DNA from: Crotophaga sulcirostris
Taxonomy: Eukaryota > Chordata > Aves > Cuculiformes > Crotophagidae
Direction: 5' to 3'
DNA length: 64,000 nucleotides
NCBI GenBank assembly: GCA_013397455.1
Contig: VYZB01000030.1
Coordinates: 1,866,403 to 1,930,402 of the forward strand
Shown here: positions 19,411 to 32,085 of the stretch, piece after piece
Layout of the letters: every line of letters begins with the position of its first letter
Numbering within the stretch: position 1 is the first letter of the stretch
Made by a program: the position numbers and the translations under genes
Notes under the pieces: model-generated
What the model was told of the DNA's origin: nothing
Seen by the model: the letters and a program-made list of their open reading frames with translations, nothing else
Database searches by the model: none

Positions 19411-22400
19411 TGTAGTTACTTTAGACAAAGGCCGAGCGAGAATCAGAGTCACCCCAATTAACCCATAACACACACCTTGGGGAGCTCCCTGTGTAATGCA
19501 GAGGCACAGCTGGGATTTGCTGGCCCTGTGAGTCAGTGTCCCTGTGCCCAGGGGCTGGGAGCAAGAGCTGTGTCTGCTCTGCGGGGTGGGAATGATGCTG
19601 TGATGGGGTGATGCCCACCTGCAGTGACCCTGCCCACAGGCTGCTGCTTCCTGGGTGAGGTATGGAGGTACCTGTGCCTGCAGAGACGGGCGAGCACCAC
19701 AGTGGGGTTTGGGGCTGGGCACGGGGGGTTGCACAGGAACTGAATGACCATGTTCATAGAAATGTGATTTTTTTTTTTTTTGCTAGCTGCCACAAGGCTG
19801 AGGCCACCTTTTTAGTCCCTAACCCACCGCCTGGGCTGTGAGATGGGGTATGGCAGGAGGGGGTTTTGGGAGCCCCGTCACAGCGTGGAGCAGGTACGGC
19901 AGCCAGCACTGGAGTTGAGTCCTTGTCTCCTGTGGCCAGGCTAGATGGGTCCCAGGCTTTTCCTGATGGCCAGAGAGAGGGAAGGAGAGCTCAGCCCCAA
20001 CCTTGGGAAGCAGCCAAGGGAGCTGGATGACGCAGGCACACCTGACGCACACATCAGTGCCATTACAAGATGCATCTTGCACTTCCTATCTTAACTCCTC
20101 CCTGCCTGGCAGAGGAAGCTGAGGGCAGCTCAGAAATGCTTCAAAACATGTCAGACATGTCTCAAAAGCTCTGCCAGTTTGTCCCAGGCTTGTTCCTGCT
20201 GCAACAAGCTGTAAAACATGGCTGGTACCACGCTCCGCGCGAGCCTCAGGGTGCAGCTCAGCTGAGCCCCGGCACGATGCCATGAGATGTCAGCAGGACC
20301 TGGTGGGGTACAGGAGAGACCTGAACCCCATGAGGGCACCCAGGGGGGCTCAAGGGGAGCACAACTGTCACAGGTTTTTATCTATTTCCTCCTCTCTACC
20401 ATTTCCACCTCTTCTGGGTTGCCAGGAGGAAAGTGAAGCTGGAGGAAAGGCAAAAGCTCAGCGAGCCAGCACACCCACCATCAGAAGACAGTGGCATCCC
20501 AAAGCTGATGCAGCAGTGATGACTTCTGCTCCTGGGAAAGCAGACCCAGAGAAAGGGCACAGCAGAGGGATGGTTTGCTCACAGCCATATAACCTGGCCC
20601 GTGTATTTGCAGCCTCTCAGGGGTAGGTGGGTTCATGGGGAGCTTGCATGGAACACACCACATCCCCCAGCTTCCTTGTCCACCTGACCCCCCACCTCAT
20701 TGTCCCCCCAGCCCACCCTGTCTTGCCACCCCAGAGCACTGACTTGCCCTAAGCCGTGTGATGGCTCAAAGTGAAGCACAGATATGTTGGGGTGAGGCTG
20801 CAGAAAGCTGCAAAAGGAGGTAGAAGGCCACGAGGCTTTATCAGCCAGTGAGTCAGCCTGTCTTGCCATCAGCCAGCGGCAAGTAGAAGGTGTAACTAAG
20901 GAAAAAAACCCTTTATTTCTGCAGTCTTGACCATCCAAATACTAAAGTAAGCCTGGGCTGGGCTTCAGGCAAGGGACAGATTTCTCTAAGCATTCATCTC
21001 ATGTGATCCAGGGCAGCTTTTTCCCTGCCTACCCACAGCATTGCTCTCCAACCTGCCTGCACAGCTGCCCTCCTGGCAACAAAGCCCTGTGCTTGTACGG
21101 TGGCATGAGGTGTTGGGAAAGTCCCAGGTTGCCTCTGCGAGTTGATCCCAGTCACCACCAGTGAGCAACCCCCCTGCTGAAATACCCCTCTGCTTCAGGG
21201 GCAAATTTGAAGGCAGCAAACCAGCCAAAGGCTGGCTGCCTTTCGATGCTCACATGTTCTGCAAGCTTTGCTTCTATGCCATGATCTTCAGCTCTTGGGG
21301 AAGCTAAGGAACAAATTTTGGGGGTTAGTTTCCATTTACATCGGTTTTGGAGGGCTAGGAAAAAAAACACGTTGCGCTCTGCAACCCTTAAGCCTCCCAA
21401 AGCTGGGTGGCAGAGGAGCAAACCCCACCATGGAAGATGAGGAGTAGTGGCAACCAAATCCCTGTTGCAACAAAGCAATGTTTGCTTTGAATAATCTGGA
21501 TGGCAACTCTCATCCTGTTTGCACCTGTGAGCCCTTCAAGAGCTAATCAGGATTTTCACAGGTGTTTGTGAGTATTCACCTATATGCTAGGGAGTTGCTA
21601 TGGCTGAAAGCAGCTAACCTTTGCTCTGGTTCATCACTGGAGCAGCTCACTGGTGCTTGTACTGGGAAGCTGAGCATCTTTAGGTAGGTTGAGTATCTTT
21701 TGGCAGGTGAAGGAGAGCTGAGCTGGCTCACCCTTTATGCTAAATTTTGTGATAATTGAGGATTCTGCAGAAAACACAGCCATTGTCTCAATGACCCTGA
21801 ATAATGATTAACTCAAACCCATGAATCCAGCAATGGGCTTTTTTATCAGAAGGAAAACATTGTCAAATGAGTTTTTGCCAGCCAGCTGCGAGAGCAGGTA
21901 ACTGATAAGCCTGTCATTGGAGTGGGGCTGAGCCAATGGGAGTCCATGGTGACGGCTTTCACTTCTGTCTAGCAACAGCTCCTCCTTGAGCAGTAGATGG
22001 CAATTCAATGCTTTTTCATGCTTTTATTGAGCTCTGCCTTTCCTGCCCTCCTGCTACATGGGCGTTTTCATGGGGGACACGTAGAAACTGAATTTTGCAT
22101 GGATTGCTTTTGGTTTTCTAAGTATTTTGGTGTGTATTCCTATCCTGCATGGCGAGAGCTTTGCAGCTGTAAAGGTGGATGCGTGTCCCTGTCCTGCTCA
22201 CACCCTGTGCTCTGCTCACACCCTGCCTTGCCCATGCACCTGGGGCTCTGCCTCTGTTGAGTGGGTGCCAAAACCTATAGGGTGCTTGAAACAGCACCGT
22301 AGCAGAATAGCAGCTGTACCAGGAGACCCTGCACCAGGGATGTGTCTGACCTTGCATCGCCAGCACCTGGCCATAGTCCCTCACCTCTCCTGGCTGCTGG

Positions 22401-23898
22401 GGGCTTTTTGCATGGGGATCGCAGCTGGGAGCAGCATCCCCTGATCAAACACCTGGTTTGCTTTGGTGCTGGCTCTGGTTATCGCAGTACACGTAGTTGA
22501 AATGCCATGTAAACCCAAAATGTCTTGGGGTGGAGCAATGCCAGTACCTAGCAACAGCCTGGAGCAAGCCCCTAATGCGGGGCAGTCTGTCCCCTTGCTG
22601 TGCAGATGCTGGGGGACGATTTGCCCCAATTGCAGTGGAGAGCAGAGGCTTTACTCCAGCAACTTGCCAGAGACCAAACCGGGCACAGCAAAGGGAAGAA
22701 CTGGCCCCATCAGTACCCCCACCCACCATCACCCATCTCCTCTACGCCCCAAGTGTAAATTAGAGGGCAGACAACTCACAGCCGGCTATAAATTAAAATC
22801 TCAGGAGCCCTAATAACCCACTTGGCTGGAAGAAGTGAATAGGTGTGATGTGGAAATGAATAGGCACATCTGGCAGCTGCTTAGCACTTTGGCTGCAGGA
22901 GGGGTGTGCGTGTGTGCGGGTGTGCATGTGTGTGCGAACTGCCAGCACAGCCTCCTGGATTGGCTGCAAAACCCCTTCCCAGCCAATGCTGGGCACCAGG
23001 GTGGCCTAGCAACAGCCTTTTCCCTAATGAAAAACAAGCCACTTAAGCATCGTGACTGTCTGCAGATGAGAAGAAAAGGCACAGCTCCCGGCACACCCAG
23101 CCCTCCCAAAGGCGGCTGCAAAGGCTGCGCTGGATGGGCTTGGGTGGCCCAGCCTGAGTACCCCTGTACCCCTCAGTCCCCATGCCATGGGTGGGTTGTG
23201 TGCACAGGAAGAGTTTGCTGCAGGTGCAACAGAAAGAAGCCCCCGGGTGGGGGAAACCCTCATCTGTGGGTCCATCCCCTGCGTGGGCAGCCTGGGTGCC
23301 AGGCTCACCCCCAGCACGGCAAGGGGACCACAACTGCTGCCACCTCACAGCCCTGCACCCATGGGGAGAGATGGGGGCTGGATGCCAAGTGGCTGTGGGG
23401 TCCATGAGCTGCTGAAGATGCCACCTTTAGGGCAGAAGGGGTTCAGGGGCTGCAGGGCCAGGGGCGTGTGGGGCACTCCCCAGCAGCACAGGTACAGGAG
23501 GGGCTGATCACCACTGTGGTCTTGCTCAGCGATGTCACCTTCCCGTGTCCCTGCCTCAAGCTGTCCACTCCTCTGCCTGGGGAAAGCACTCTGAGGACAG
23601 CAGGGTCCAACACATGATCCTAAGCCCTTTCCTTTGTGATAGACTCCCTGGAAGCCAGCTCACAAAAGAAGTGCTGAGTTTGCATCCAGGGGACCAGGAG
23701 CTGGCACTTTGGTCACTGGGCACAGGGACACCTTGCAGGGGCAGGATGGCAGCTGGGGATGATGGCAGAGGGTATCAAGGCACAGCCTTGCTTTTGGGCT
23801 GCAGAAACAGCTCTTCCTTGAGGAGCAGCAAGACGTAGGTCGGCTCTCTCCCACCAGTGTGTGCAATTCCCAGTAAAGCAACGGGCGAAGAGGACTTT
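19411..23898. other. Noncoding stretch
   Basis: No gene is recognised. A T-run lies at about 19,768-19,781. A GT-rich patch at about 22,901-22,937 is a degenerate dinucleotide repeat. A perfect p53-type half-site occurs at 20,153-20,162. ORFs up to 190 codons (22,835-23,407) have no family resemblance and overlap on both strands. Confidence 0.5.
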
Positions 23899-24097
23899 AT
23901 GGTTAGATTTTAGGAAGAAATTTTTCACTGTGAGGTTGCTGAGGCACTGGCACAGGCTGCCCCATTCCTTGAGGTGTTCAAGGCCAAGCTGGGTGAGGCT
24001 TTGAACAACCTGATCCAATGGAAAGTGTCCCTGCCCAGGGCAGGGAGTTGGACTTGGATGGGCTTTAAGGTCCCTTCCAACCTGAACGATTCTATGA
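23899..24097 (+). mobile_element. CR1 LINE fragment, 3' end
   Basis: The translated sense shows damaged CR1 reverse-transcriptase C-terminal sequence (LRKKFFTVRLLRHWHRLP-like). CR1 3' UTR follows (GAGTTGGACTTGGATGGGCT, CCCTTCCAACCTGAACGATT), ending at TTCTATGA. It is 5' truncated and eroded. Confidence 0.9.
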
Positions 24098-25104
24098 CCC
24101 AGCTCAGCCCACCCAATACTGGGAGCAGCAGCAGTGTGGTGTGGTGTGGTGTTTCCTCCATCCTCAGTCACTGCATCACCCCAGAGGGCTTTAGGTTTTG
24201 CATCAAAGTTGTGATCTTTCAGCCTCCTTTTCTCCTACCAGCTCACCCTGGAGGTGATGGGGAGATGTTAGAGCATCTATGGTGGCTTTTAAATTTTCTG
24301 ATTCAAAAGGGAGGTTTTGGCTCAGCTGAAATCCTAGTCCTTGCCTCCAGCTCAGATCACAGCAGAGCTACCTACACCTGCACACCCAAGGCCTCTCACA
24401 AAGCATTAGAAACAACTCTTTAATTTTTTTTTTTCATAGACAAGAAAACAAAATATCTACATCTTTCCAATGCCACCTGACTGGTGCAAAACAGCAAGCA
24501 TGGTGTCCCACAAGCCAACACTTCTGCTGCAGTGGATGAAGAGCTGCAAGGGCTCTTCTCTGGGGGATCCTGATGGAGAAAAAAAACCAAAACAAACCTA
24601 AATGGAGTACGGGGGAAGCACAAAACATGACTCTCCCCACCCTTCTGGGCTGACCCCCTGGACAGCCCCACCCTGGTTTTCACTCTATTTCTGCCCATTC
24701 CAGGTTTGCGCAGTCCCAGCTGTTCACTAGATGGTGCCCTCGGGCTGCTGGTCCCCGAGTTATCCCTTGGCAAGCTGGAGATGGGACCGGCCCGGCTCTG
24801 CCCTGGCTTCTCAGGGTGTATTTTAGGTAGGTCTCAAGCACAAAAGGAGCATGAAAGTCACTTCCATAACTCACTTAAATCCCTGTGTGCTCTGGAGGCT
24901 TTGGGCTCTGGGTCCAGAGCAAAAAAAAACACTGGCCTCTCTCCCATATCCCAGATCTGTCTGAACCCCTCAGTATTTTACATTTCTACCTCTGTGAAGG
25001 TGGTTTACATCACTAAGATAGGCAGAGAACCTAGGATTGGCAAAGAGGCAATGCTATGGTGAATGCATTTGAGTAAATGAGATGGGGAGGAGTTCTTTAT
25101 CAAG
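24098..25104. other. Noncoding stretch between two CR1 copies
   Basis: No gene is supported. A short TGTGG repeat lies at about 24,134-24,151, a T-run at about 24,423-24,434 and an A-run near 24,921-24,929. Confidence 0.5.
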
Positions 25105-25390
25105 GAGTGCAGGGATAGGAAAAGGGGTAACGGTTTCAAGCTGAAAGAGAGGAGATTTACATTAGACATTAGCAAGAAATCTTTTCCTGTGAAGGTGGTG
25201 AAACCCTGGCACAGGTTGCCCAGGGAAGCTGTGGCTGCCCCATCCCTGGATGTGTTCAAGGCCAAGTTGGGTGGGTTTTTGAGCCCCCTGATCCAGTGGA
25301 AGGTGCCCCTGCCCATGGCAGCGGGCTTGGAACTGGATTATCTTCAAGGTCTCTTCCAACCCAAACCATTCTATGAATCTATGATTCTGT
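25105..25390 (+). mobile_element. CR1 LINE fragment, 3' end
   Basis: The segment starts in the CR1 coding 3' part (GGGATAGGAAAAGGGGTAAC, then an LDISKKSFPVKVVKPWHRLP-like reading). It continues through the 3' UTR (CTTGGAACTGGATTATCTTC, CTCTTCCAACCCAAACC) and ends in ATTCTATGAATCTATGATTC. It is the same older tail type as the copies near 4.2 and 24.0 kb. Confidence 0.93.
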
Positions 25391-27838
25391 ATGAAAATAG
25401 CAACTAACCATCCACAACTGCCAGCAAAAAAAACATGTACAGCCATAGTTCTGCAGCTCTGGTGCAGGGGGGAAAGGGGAGGAAGACAAATTAAAACACA
25501 TTAGTGTTACCAGGAGGATACTTATTCATTTAGAAATATAAATCAATGGGCATAAAACAGCATTAGCCACCTCTGTTAAGGAAAAGCCCTGTCATGGAGC
25601 ATGAAGATGTGATGGGACAGGGACGCAAGGCATCCATGGGGCCACATGTGGACCCAGGACAGGAATAGCCAGAGCTGCTGCAGGGCAGCACCAGGTTCTG
25701 CTTGCCGTCCTGGGAGGTCACTGTTTGTATTTGGCCTTCATCTGTCCAGGATAGAGACTCTTTCCCTTTTATTAGAAACCACTTCTGCCTTTATAAGATG
25801 AGGATCCCAACCATGAGTGGCAACTTCCAGGGACCAAGTCACACAAGGCTGCTCTGTGGTGGCAGTGTAGGACATGCCAACATCCCCCTTGGTCTTCTGG
25901 TCTCTTAAAATAGCAGAATGATGGAAAAGATCAAAGCCAGAGCTACACAGAGCAGCATTTGTTGTCATTTTAAGATGGCATTAATATGCATTTCTGGGTG
26001 AAAAAGTTGCTCCAGAAACCATTTCTTGTTGCTGCTCATCTCTGCCCTGCCCCAGGCAAACCCTGTAGTCCTGCCAACGGAGTCCTGCTTGGGACTCCCA
26101 CTGCTTCAAGGCCTGTAGAGCCATCCAAATGTCAGGGTCTGAGCCACAAAGGCCAGGGACTGCTCCTAATTTTTATGGTAATTTCTATATTTCCATTTTT
26201 TTAAAAAATTCTTTTTTTTTTTTGGATACTGGGCAGATTGAGCTGGAAGTAAAGTGGGAGAAATTATGTTTCCTTTCAGCATCACCGACCCAAATGTCCT
26301 GGAGGGACACAACACGCTGATAAGGCTTGAGCAACTAAGGTTAGCAGGAGTCAGGGTGGCCCTCTTGGCCTCTGGCATCATTGACTTCAATAAAAAGATG
26401 TAAAAGATGGCAAAATGGCAATCAGAATCTTCCACAGCATCTCTCATTCTGGGGACAGATGTGGAGAATGAGCACTTGAATACAACAGATGCCTACAGAC
26501 CCTGCTTTTGATCTTCCAGGTGTCCCTCATTGGAAGAAAGTTTGGCCAAGCCAACCCATTAAGTTGGGAATTCAACCCCAGGTACTTCCATGGTGGCTGC
26601 TCTTCAACAACCAAACGATGCTCCTGCCTTGGACAGACACAAGTTCATCCCACCTCTAGGAATGGCACCTTCCTCCCTGCTGGCTCCCACCCTCAGAAAC
26701 TTTCACCTCTGAAAAGGAGACACACCTGTCCCTTTGTGCCTGGGGATCTGAAAAGTCACTGTTTTAAATAAATAAGACCCTGTGTTTATGACCCAAGTCC
26801 AGTGTCAGGAAAAACACTGCAGTGCAGATACACAGCCTTGTCATCTCTATAATTTGCCTTTGTGTAAGCTCAGAATATCCCCTTGTGAAGGAGTTGCTTT
26901 TGTAGCCCATGCTACATTGGACATGAATGTGTTTTCCGTGTTTATTTGGAGCTCAGGAGAGAAAACTTGCAGCAGGGAGCAAGTCTTTACCTGCCCACTT
27001 GAACAGGTGAATTTTACCACAAAAATTGCTAAGGATGTCTGGTTTTGACCCGTTTCAGCAGGATCCCCAAGCTCACAAAGAATTTCGCAGAGAATAAATC
27101 CATTTATTTGTAACCTGATGAAGGAATATAGGCACAAAGGCAAGAGGGAAGCATCCAGAAAGCTGCCCCCTCCTCTGTCCTTGAGCCTGCCTGCTTTGGG
27201 CTGTGCTGGATGGATGCAGGCCAGGATGAAGCAGGCTAAACCCGAAGCCCAGTTTGCATCTCTGGGGCACAGTCTCTCCTGCAGCTCTCCCAGCTGTGCC
27301 GCAACATCGATGCCCTCACCAAGAGGGCAACCAGGGACTGCGGCCCGGTCCAGCCAGGGCTGACCATTGCCACTGGGTCCAGCTGGTGTGAAACTCCCGG
27401 CACAGGTGGGCTGTGCCTCCTCTCAAAGGTCCTCTGCTGGCACCAGGCAAGGAGGGGACAGGGACAGCATGTGTGGGGAGAGAGGAAAGTGAAGCAGCTG
27501 ATGGGGAATGGGTTTAACGAGAGCTGTGGACTTGCCCACGTCTCAGACCACCACCAATTCCCTCATGGGACCCATTTGACCTCCTGACAGCTCCACACAT
27601 AGAAATTGCTGCAAGGGGGATCCACGGGGCTTTGCTGGGCTCCACCAAGGGGCTTGGGGCGTGCACTCACCCCCTCACCAGAAGTGGGCACCAGGCCCGA
27701 AGGTCCCTCAGCCTCCCGATAGCCTTCTCAGGCAGGATCAGGATTAATCCTGGCTGCCTGCATCCCCCGAGACTGGAAAAAAAACCCATGCCAGAACCAA
27801 GACACTACCCATGTGTGCACCTCCTTGGCCTGTCTCCC
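25391..27838. other. Noncoding stretch
   Basis: No gene is recognised. An AT-rich unique patch at about 25,485-25,580 has the look of a conserved noncoding element. A mixed A/T homopolymer tract lies at about 26,200-26,225. Confidence 0.45.
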
Positions 27839-28114
27839 CGTCCCTGGGAGCGGGGCTGACCTGCGCGGCGGAGCCCGATAACGGGGCCGTTCTGAGCGAG
27901 GGCCTTATGAAGCCGCCTTTCAGAGCCAGCACAGAGGACGGTTGTTCCCTCGGCCAAACCCCTCTCTCCCCTGCTCCTGCCGCGGGACGCTCGGCTGCTC
28001 CAAACCTGTGGAGCCCGAGGCGACAGAGGAGCTGTGGGAAGGGGGATTTATGGCCAAGCTGCGAGGCGAGCTGGGAGGAGCCGTGCCGAGGCAGGGGTTT
28101 GGGGGAGAAGACGG
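27839..28114. promoter_or_regulatory. Isolated CpG-dense island
   Basis: By eye about 23 CpG dinucleotides fall within about 276 bp (for example CTGCGCGGCGGAGCC, CTGCCGCGGGACGCTCGG, CGAGGCGACAG), while several kilobases on each side are CpG-poor. In birds such islands usually mark promoters or unmethylated regulatory DNA. No coding exon can be tied to it. It could be the promoter of an unannotated noncoding RNA, a distal enhancer of AEN, or a chance GC patch. Confidence 0.5.
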
Positions 28115-31021
28115 CATCAAGGCAGGGCTGTAGCCAGCTGACGCCAGCCCCACTCTGCGGCCTGAGACCCTTCCAAGGCTCTGGCCGAGCTACAGATGTT
28201 CCCATTGTGCATCTTGGGAGCCTTCTTGGAAAACTTCATTCCTCAAGCTGCCTTTTTAACGCCAGCTTTTACGTTTGGGTTTGGGTTTTGTTTTTTTTTT
28301 TAAAATCATATATATAATTTTGGAAGAAAGCCTTCTCTCTGCTGCATTTCTCTGACTCGTGACAACCCCAGCATTTTAAGAGCTCCCTCCCTGCTTTGTG
28401 TGTGTGTGTCCCCAGCCTGAATGATCGTCATCGTCCCAGGGGTTGGCACGATTCGGCTCCGGTGTAAAGCAACTGCTGCCAAGCACAGCCTGTTTTGTAT
28501 TGCAAGGGCTGGTTGGTGGGGTAAAGTGGATGTGTGGAAAGGCAGGCTGTGCACCAGGGATCCTGCAAATCAGTTGTGTTCTGACACTGCCAGGCATTTG
28601 ATGCTAGAAGTGCACGTCACTTCTTCGCTGCTCCCTGACTCAATTTTCCCACTACCTGTGAAGAAGAAGCATCACAGTGGGGAGACGAGAGGTTTGCAAA
28701 CCACTTTGAGATCCTTATTTACAGGGTTTTTATCCCCCGCCCCTCCTCCGCCCCTTTCCTATAGCCAAAAGCAGTTAAGCAGGGACAAGAAGTGAGATGT
28801 ATGAGAGGGATATTAAATCAGCCCTCAGACATAGTGGGAGAGGCAGCTCTGAAAAACCAAGCTAAGAATGAACCCAAAAATATGATTGAAGGATTTTGGG
28901 AAAGATCAGCCTCTTAGAGCAGGATCAGGGCCCAAAATCAGAGCTGCAAGGTGCCTGTCCCTACCTCAAGCTCCATTGTTGGCCACCTTTACGGTGTGCT
29001 TGGTCCCTGCAGGGAGAATGACCAAGCAGAGCCTTGAGTTGAAACTATGTGTGAGTAGAGAAGATGATCAAACCCTGTTTTGAGATCTGTTCTGCTCCTG
29101 TGTCTCATGTTGCTTAGAAATCATTTTCACTGAGCACAGAGCTCTGCTGGTTCCCCATGGCTGAAGGTGCCAATGAAGCTCCAGGTCCAAATGCGGGGGG
29201 AGGGCAAGGAGAAAGCCCTGCAGTGCTCTTAAACCCTCATCCTGGGCTGAATCCTCTCTCAAGTACAGCATCTTTAAGGTTAGTTGTGGATCCAAGTGTA
29301 ATTTAGTTAGGAAGTGTAGCTTAGGAGAGGGGAAATTACCCCATCGCTCCTTGCCAGCACCAGCAGCTTATGGCGAAAAGGGCAATAAATGAGAATCAGT
29401 TTCCAAAGAGAAACAAAAAAGCAATACTGCTTAGAGCCAGAAAGCAACTGAAAGGGACATTTGTAACAGGAAAGATGTTTACAGCCCAGTAGCAGCAAGA
29501 AAAGCCATGGCTTTTAAAGAGAGCAGGGGCAGGGGGCATCTGCCTTTCAAAACAATCAGGAAAGGGAATCTGAAAAGCAAACACAGCTCCCTGAGATATT
29601 AAAGGAAAGGCAGCAGCCAGTGGAAGTCACCCTCGGATCGTGAAGATATCCAGAGTGGGGATCACATCAGGAGGCACATCAGCAGTGGGGTGACAGCCAG
29701 GGCTGGTAGCAGGAGGAAAGACGGGGCTCCTGCGAGCCCCTTGCTGGCGACAGACTGCCTTGGGAAAGTCCAGGCCAGGGGGGTTTAATCTGCTCCTGCA
29801 GATAGGCTCTTCCTTATCGATTTCCTCCTCCAGGCACAAGGCCCTCGGGGCTGGTGAGCCAGCACGTCTCCCCACTCTGTAGATGAGAAGAGGAAGAAGG
29901 CAGCTTGGGGCTGGCATCAACGTGGTGCTGATTTCTCACTGCTTTGTTTCCTGTATTCCCTACAAAGTATGGAGCAAAACCGCGGGTAGCTCCCAGCTGG
30001 CCCCCTGCCTCCCATCCCCAACCCCACTGGGGCACCAAGCCATGAGTACAACCCAGACCAGTGCCCACTGTTCTCCAATGTAGGAACTTGGGTTTACAGA
30101 GGCTTTTCCATAGTCTGCAAATTGCATTTAAATTACCCAAAGCGTAACCTCCACCCTGCCACGTCCATCTTCAAGGTCTCTGTGCCTGCCAGGAGCTGCA
30201 ACCCATTTACCTTCTCCTTCTGATGTGCACCCTAGATACAGAGTGTGGCCCTGGTGAGGTGCAAAGGAAAGGGGTTTCAAAGGCTACCTTGCTAACCAGG
30301 GAGTCACTTCAGGGAGATAAGAAGGCAGGGAGAGCCCCACACAACAGCTTTGAGATGTCAGATCTGAGAAACTGAGAAGCACCCTGTAGGATTAAGGGGC
30401 CAAGCAGGAGCTTTGAGAGCACCCTCAGCCCCTAAATGATGAACAGGAGCCGTCTCCCTCCTTCTGACACCTACATCCCTTTTGAAGTCTTGGCTCATAT
30501 ACTAAAGAGCTAACAGTTTTAAAGAGAAACAGAGAGAAGGAAGCATCTTGAGCAAAGAGTAGGTGAGCATGCACATCCTACTGTTGTTCATTAAAAGTAA
30601 CTAATAATCTCATTTATTTCCAGCCCAGATAAAGGGCTGTGTATAAGTAGATAAGAAGCTTACATACCCAGGAGGCTCAATTAATGTTATTAGTTCACAG
30701 AGTCTCAGGTAGAAGGCACTGCTGACCCTAGGCTTGAAGCTACTAAGTCCTTATAATCCAAAGGCTTTTATTTTTAGGTATTCCGAGTACTCCTCATCTC
30801 TGCAGCACTTCAGCACAATTTTCCCTGACTCTACGTGTACTGCTGGCCATACACCAGCAGCCTAACAAAAATTATTTCTCTTCCTTTCCTAAGCACATAA
30901 ATCCTTACATAAAATGAAGAGGCTGTTGATGAACCCCGGCTCAGGTAGCTCTGCTGCTGTACCAGGCAGGCCCAGTGTGCTGACATGAAGGGCTGTGCTG
31001 GCCCACCTGGAGCCTCCATCC
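28115..31021. other. Noncoding stretch
   Basis: No gene is recognised. A T-run lies at about 28,290-28,301, followed by ATATATATAA. ORFs are short and unremarkable. Confidence 0.5.
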
Positions 31022-31029
31022 TATATAAA
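31022..31029 (+). promoter_or_regulatory. TATA-box-like element (TATATAAA)
   Basis: A perfect TATATAAA in the context CCTATATAAAGG lies about 70 bp upstream of an open frame. It would place a start site near 31,050-31,060. The element alone is weak evidence of a promoter and is reported because of what follows it. Confidence 0.3.
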
Positions 31030-31093
31030 GGAGGAGCTGCCTCTGGTGCTGTTTTAAGTGAGCATGTGAGAGGCCACAGTTCCTGGAGGGTGG

Positions 31094-31222
31094 ATGGGTT
31101 GTTTTCCTCATCCAAGCCTGCTAGTCAGGCTTGTTCACTCTGAGTTAGTTTTAGTTATTTACTCTTCTGTAGTCTTATTAACGAAGAAGCACTTGAGGCT
31201 CTATTTTTCTTCTAGAAAAATG
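31094..31222 (+). CDS. Speculative first coding exon of a small unknown gene
   Basis: From the ATG at 31,094 there is an uninterrupted frame of 43 codons with a hydrophobic stretch (SLLVRLVHSELVLVIYSSVV). It ends with a second, in-frame ATG at 31,220-31,222 in a good context (AAAAATGG), directly followed by a consensus donor, GTGAGT. A TATA-like box lies about 70 bp upstream. The exon could be coding from either ATG, 5'UTR, or chance. I do not recognise the product. Confidence 0.15.
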
Positions 31223-31414
31223 GTGAGTATTTGAGCTAGGGAAGTGTTTTCTAAGGGATGTGCAGCAGTGTAACTCCCAAGGAGTTTCTCTCTCTTTCAA
31301 AGGTGGGTCTTAGTGCAAACACCCTGTGTTGCATGTCAGCAAATCCTGTAGCTTAGTGCTTTTTTTCATCACTTGCTGACTACAACGTCAGGGTTGTGTC
31401 TGTCTCTTTTCCAG

Positions 31415-31544
31415 GCTGCCCAAAGAAGTAAAGTGTCCTTCACTGCTGAAGACAGAAGGGCAGTTGTAGCAAAACAAAGCCCCAGAGATACTCTTGAGGA
31501 GATACTCTGGGAGAGAGCAGTGCTGTAGAAGCACTGGTGATAAT
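31415..31544 (+). CDS. Speculative second exon of the same small unknown gene
   Basis: The exon follows a good acceptor (TCTGTCTCTTTTCCAG) 192 bp after the proposed donor. In the phase set by ATG|GTGAGT it reads AAQRSKVSFTAEDRRAVVAK and 17 more codons to a TAG at 31,526-31,528. A donor-like GTGAGT follows at 31,545. The joined product would be 80 residues from the first ATG or 38 from the second. No known family is recognised, and short open exons like this do arise by chance. Confidence 0.15.
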
Positions 31545-32085
31545 GTGAGTACGGCACTAGCACCCTGAGCTATAGAAATACAGCTGCTACAAGCAGGATA
31601 ACCATGGATCAAGGGAATAGCAAGGATCAGCAGAGCTAGGCGGGGGTGTGGTCATGGCTGAGGTTTGCAGTGTGCCAGTCTGTGCCCCTGTGAGGGTTTC
31701 CTCCTGCTCTTATGTTTCTGCATGGATGGGTTCTAGAGCATCATAAATACCTACAGGGTGAGGCAACTGGGCGAGGTGGAGGATGCTGTGAAGATGGTGG
31801 TCAGGAAGCACAGCAGTGGTGAACAGGGTGTTCTGCTGCCTCTGTGAAAAGGGGCACAGCTGAAGACCTGCCAGCAGTATAGCTCATGTCCACTGGCATT
31901 GCCCAGAGCACTGCTTGTGCCCTTGCCATGTAACACAGGTATCTGCCCGTTTCTTCTCTCTGCTTGGGTTGGGGCTGTACCCTGACCCAGCCTTCTAGCT
32001 GTTGATCCCTTCTGGTGTCATTGGTGACCACACATGAAGCTGAGTTTCTGAAACAAATGCTTTCAATTCCCAGCTTTATGCTCCC
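31545..32085. other. Noncoding stretch
   Basis: Nothing recognised. It is unique sequence between the speculative small gene and a CR1 copy. Confidence 0.45.

Noticed and set aside
22835..23407. 190-codon plus-strand ORF
   Set aside because: It crosses a degenerate GT-repeat (VCVCAGVHVCA) and overlaps three other ORFs. No family features are present.
31022..31420. LTR promoter interpretation of the TATA box at 31 kb
   Set aside because: No TG...CA boundaries, AATAAA signal, primer-binding site or similarity to the 18.7-kb LTR could be seen.
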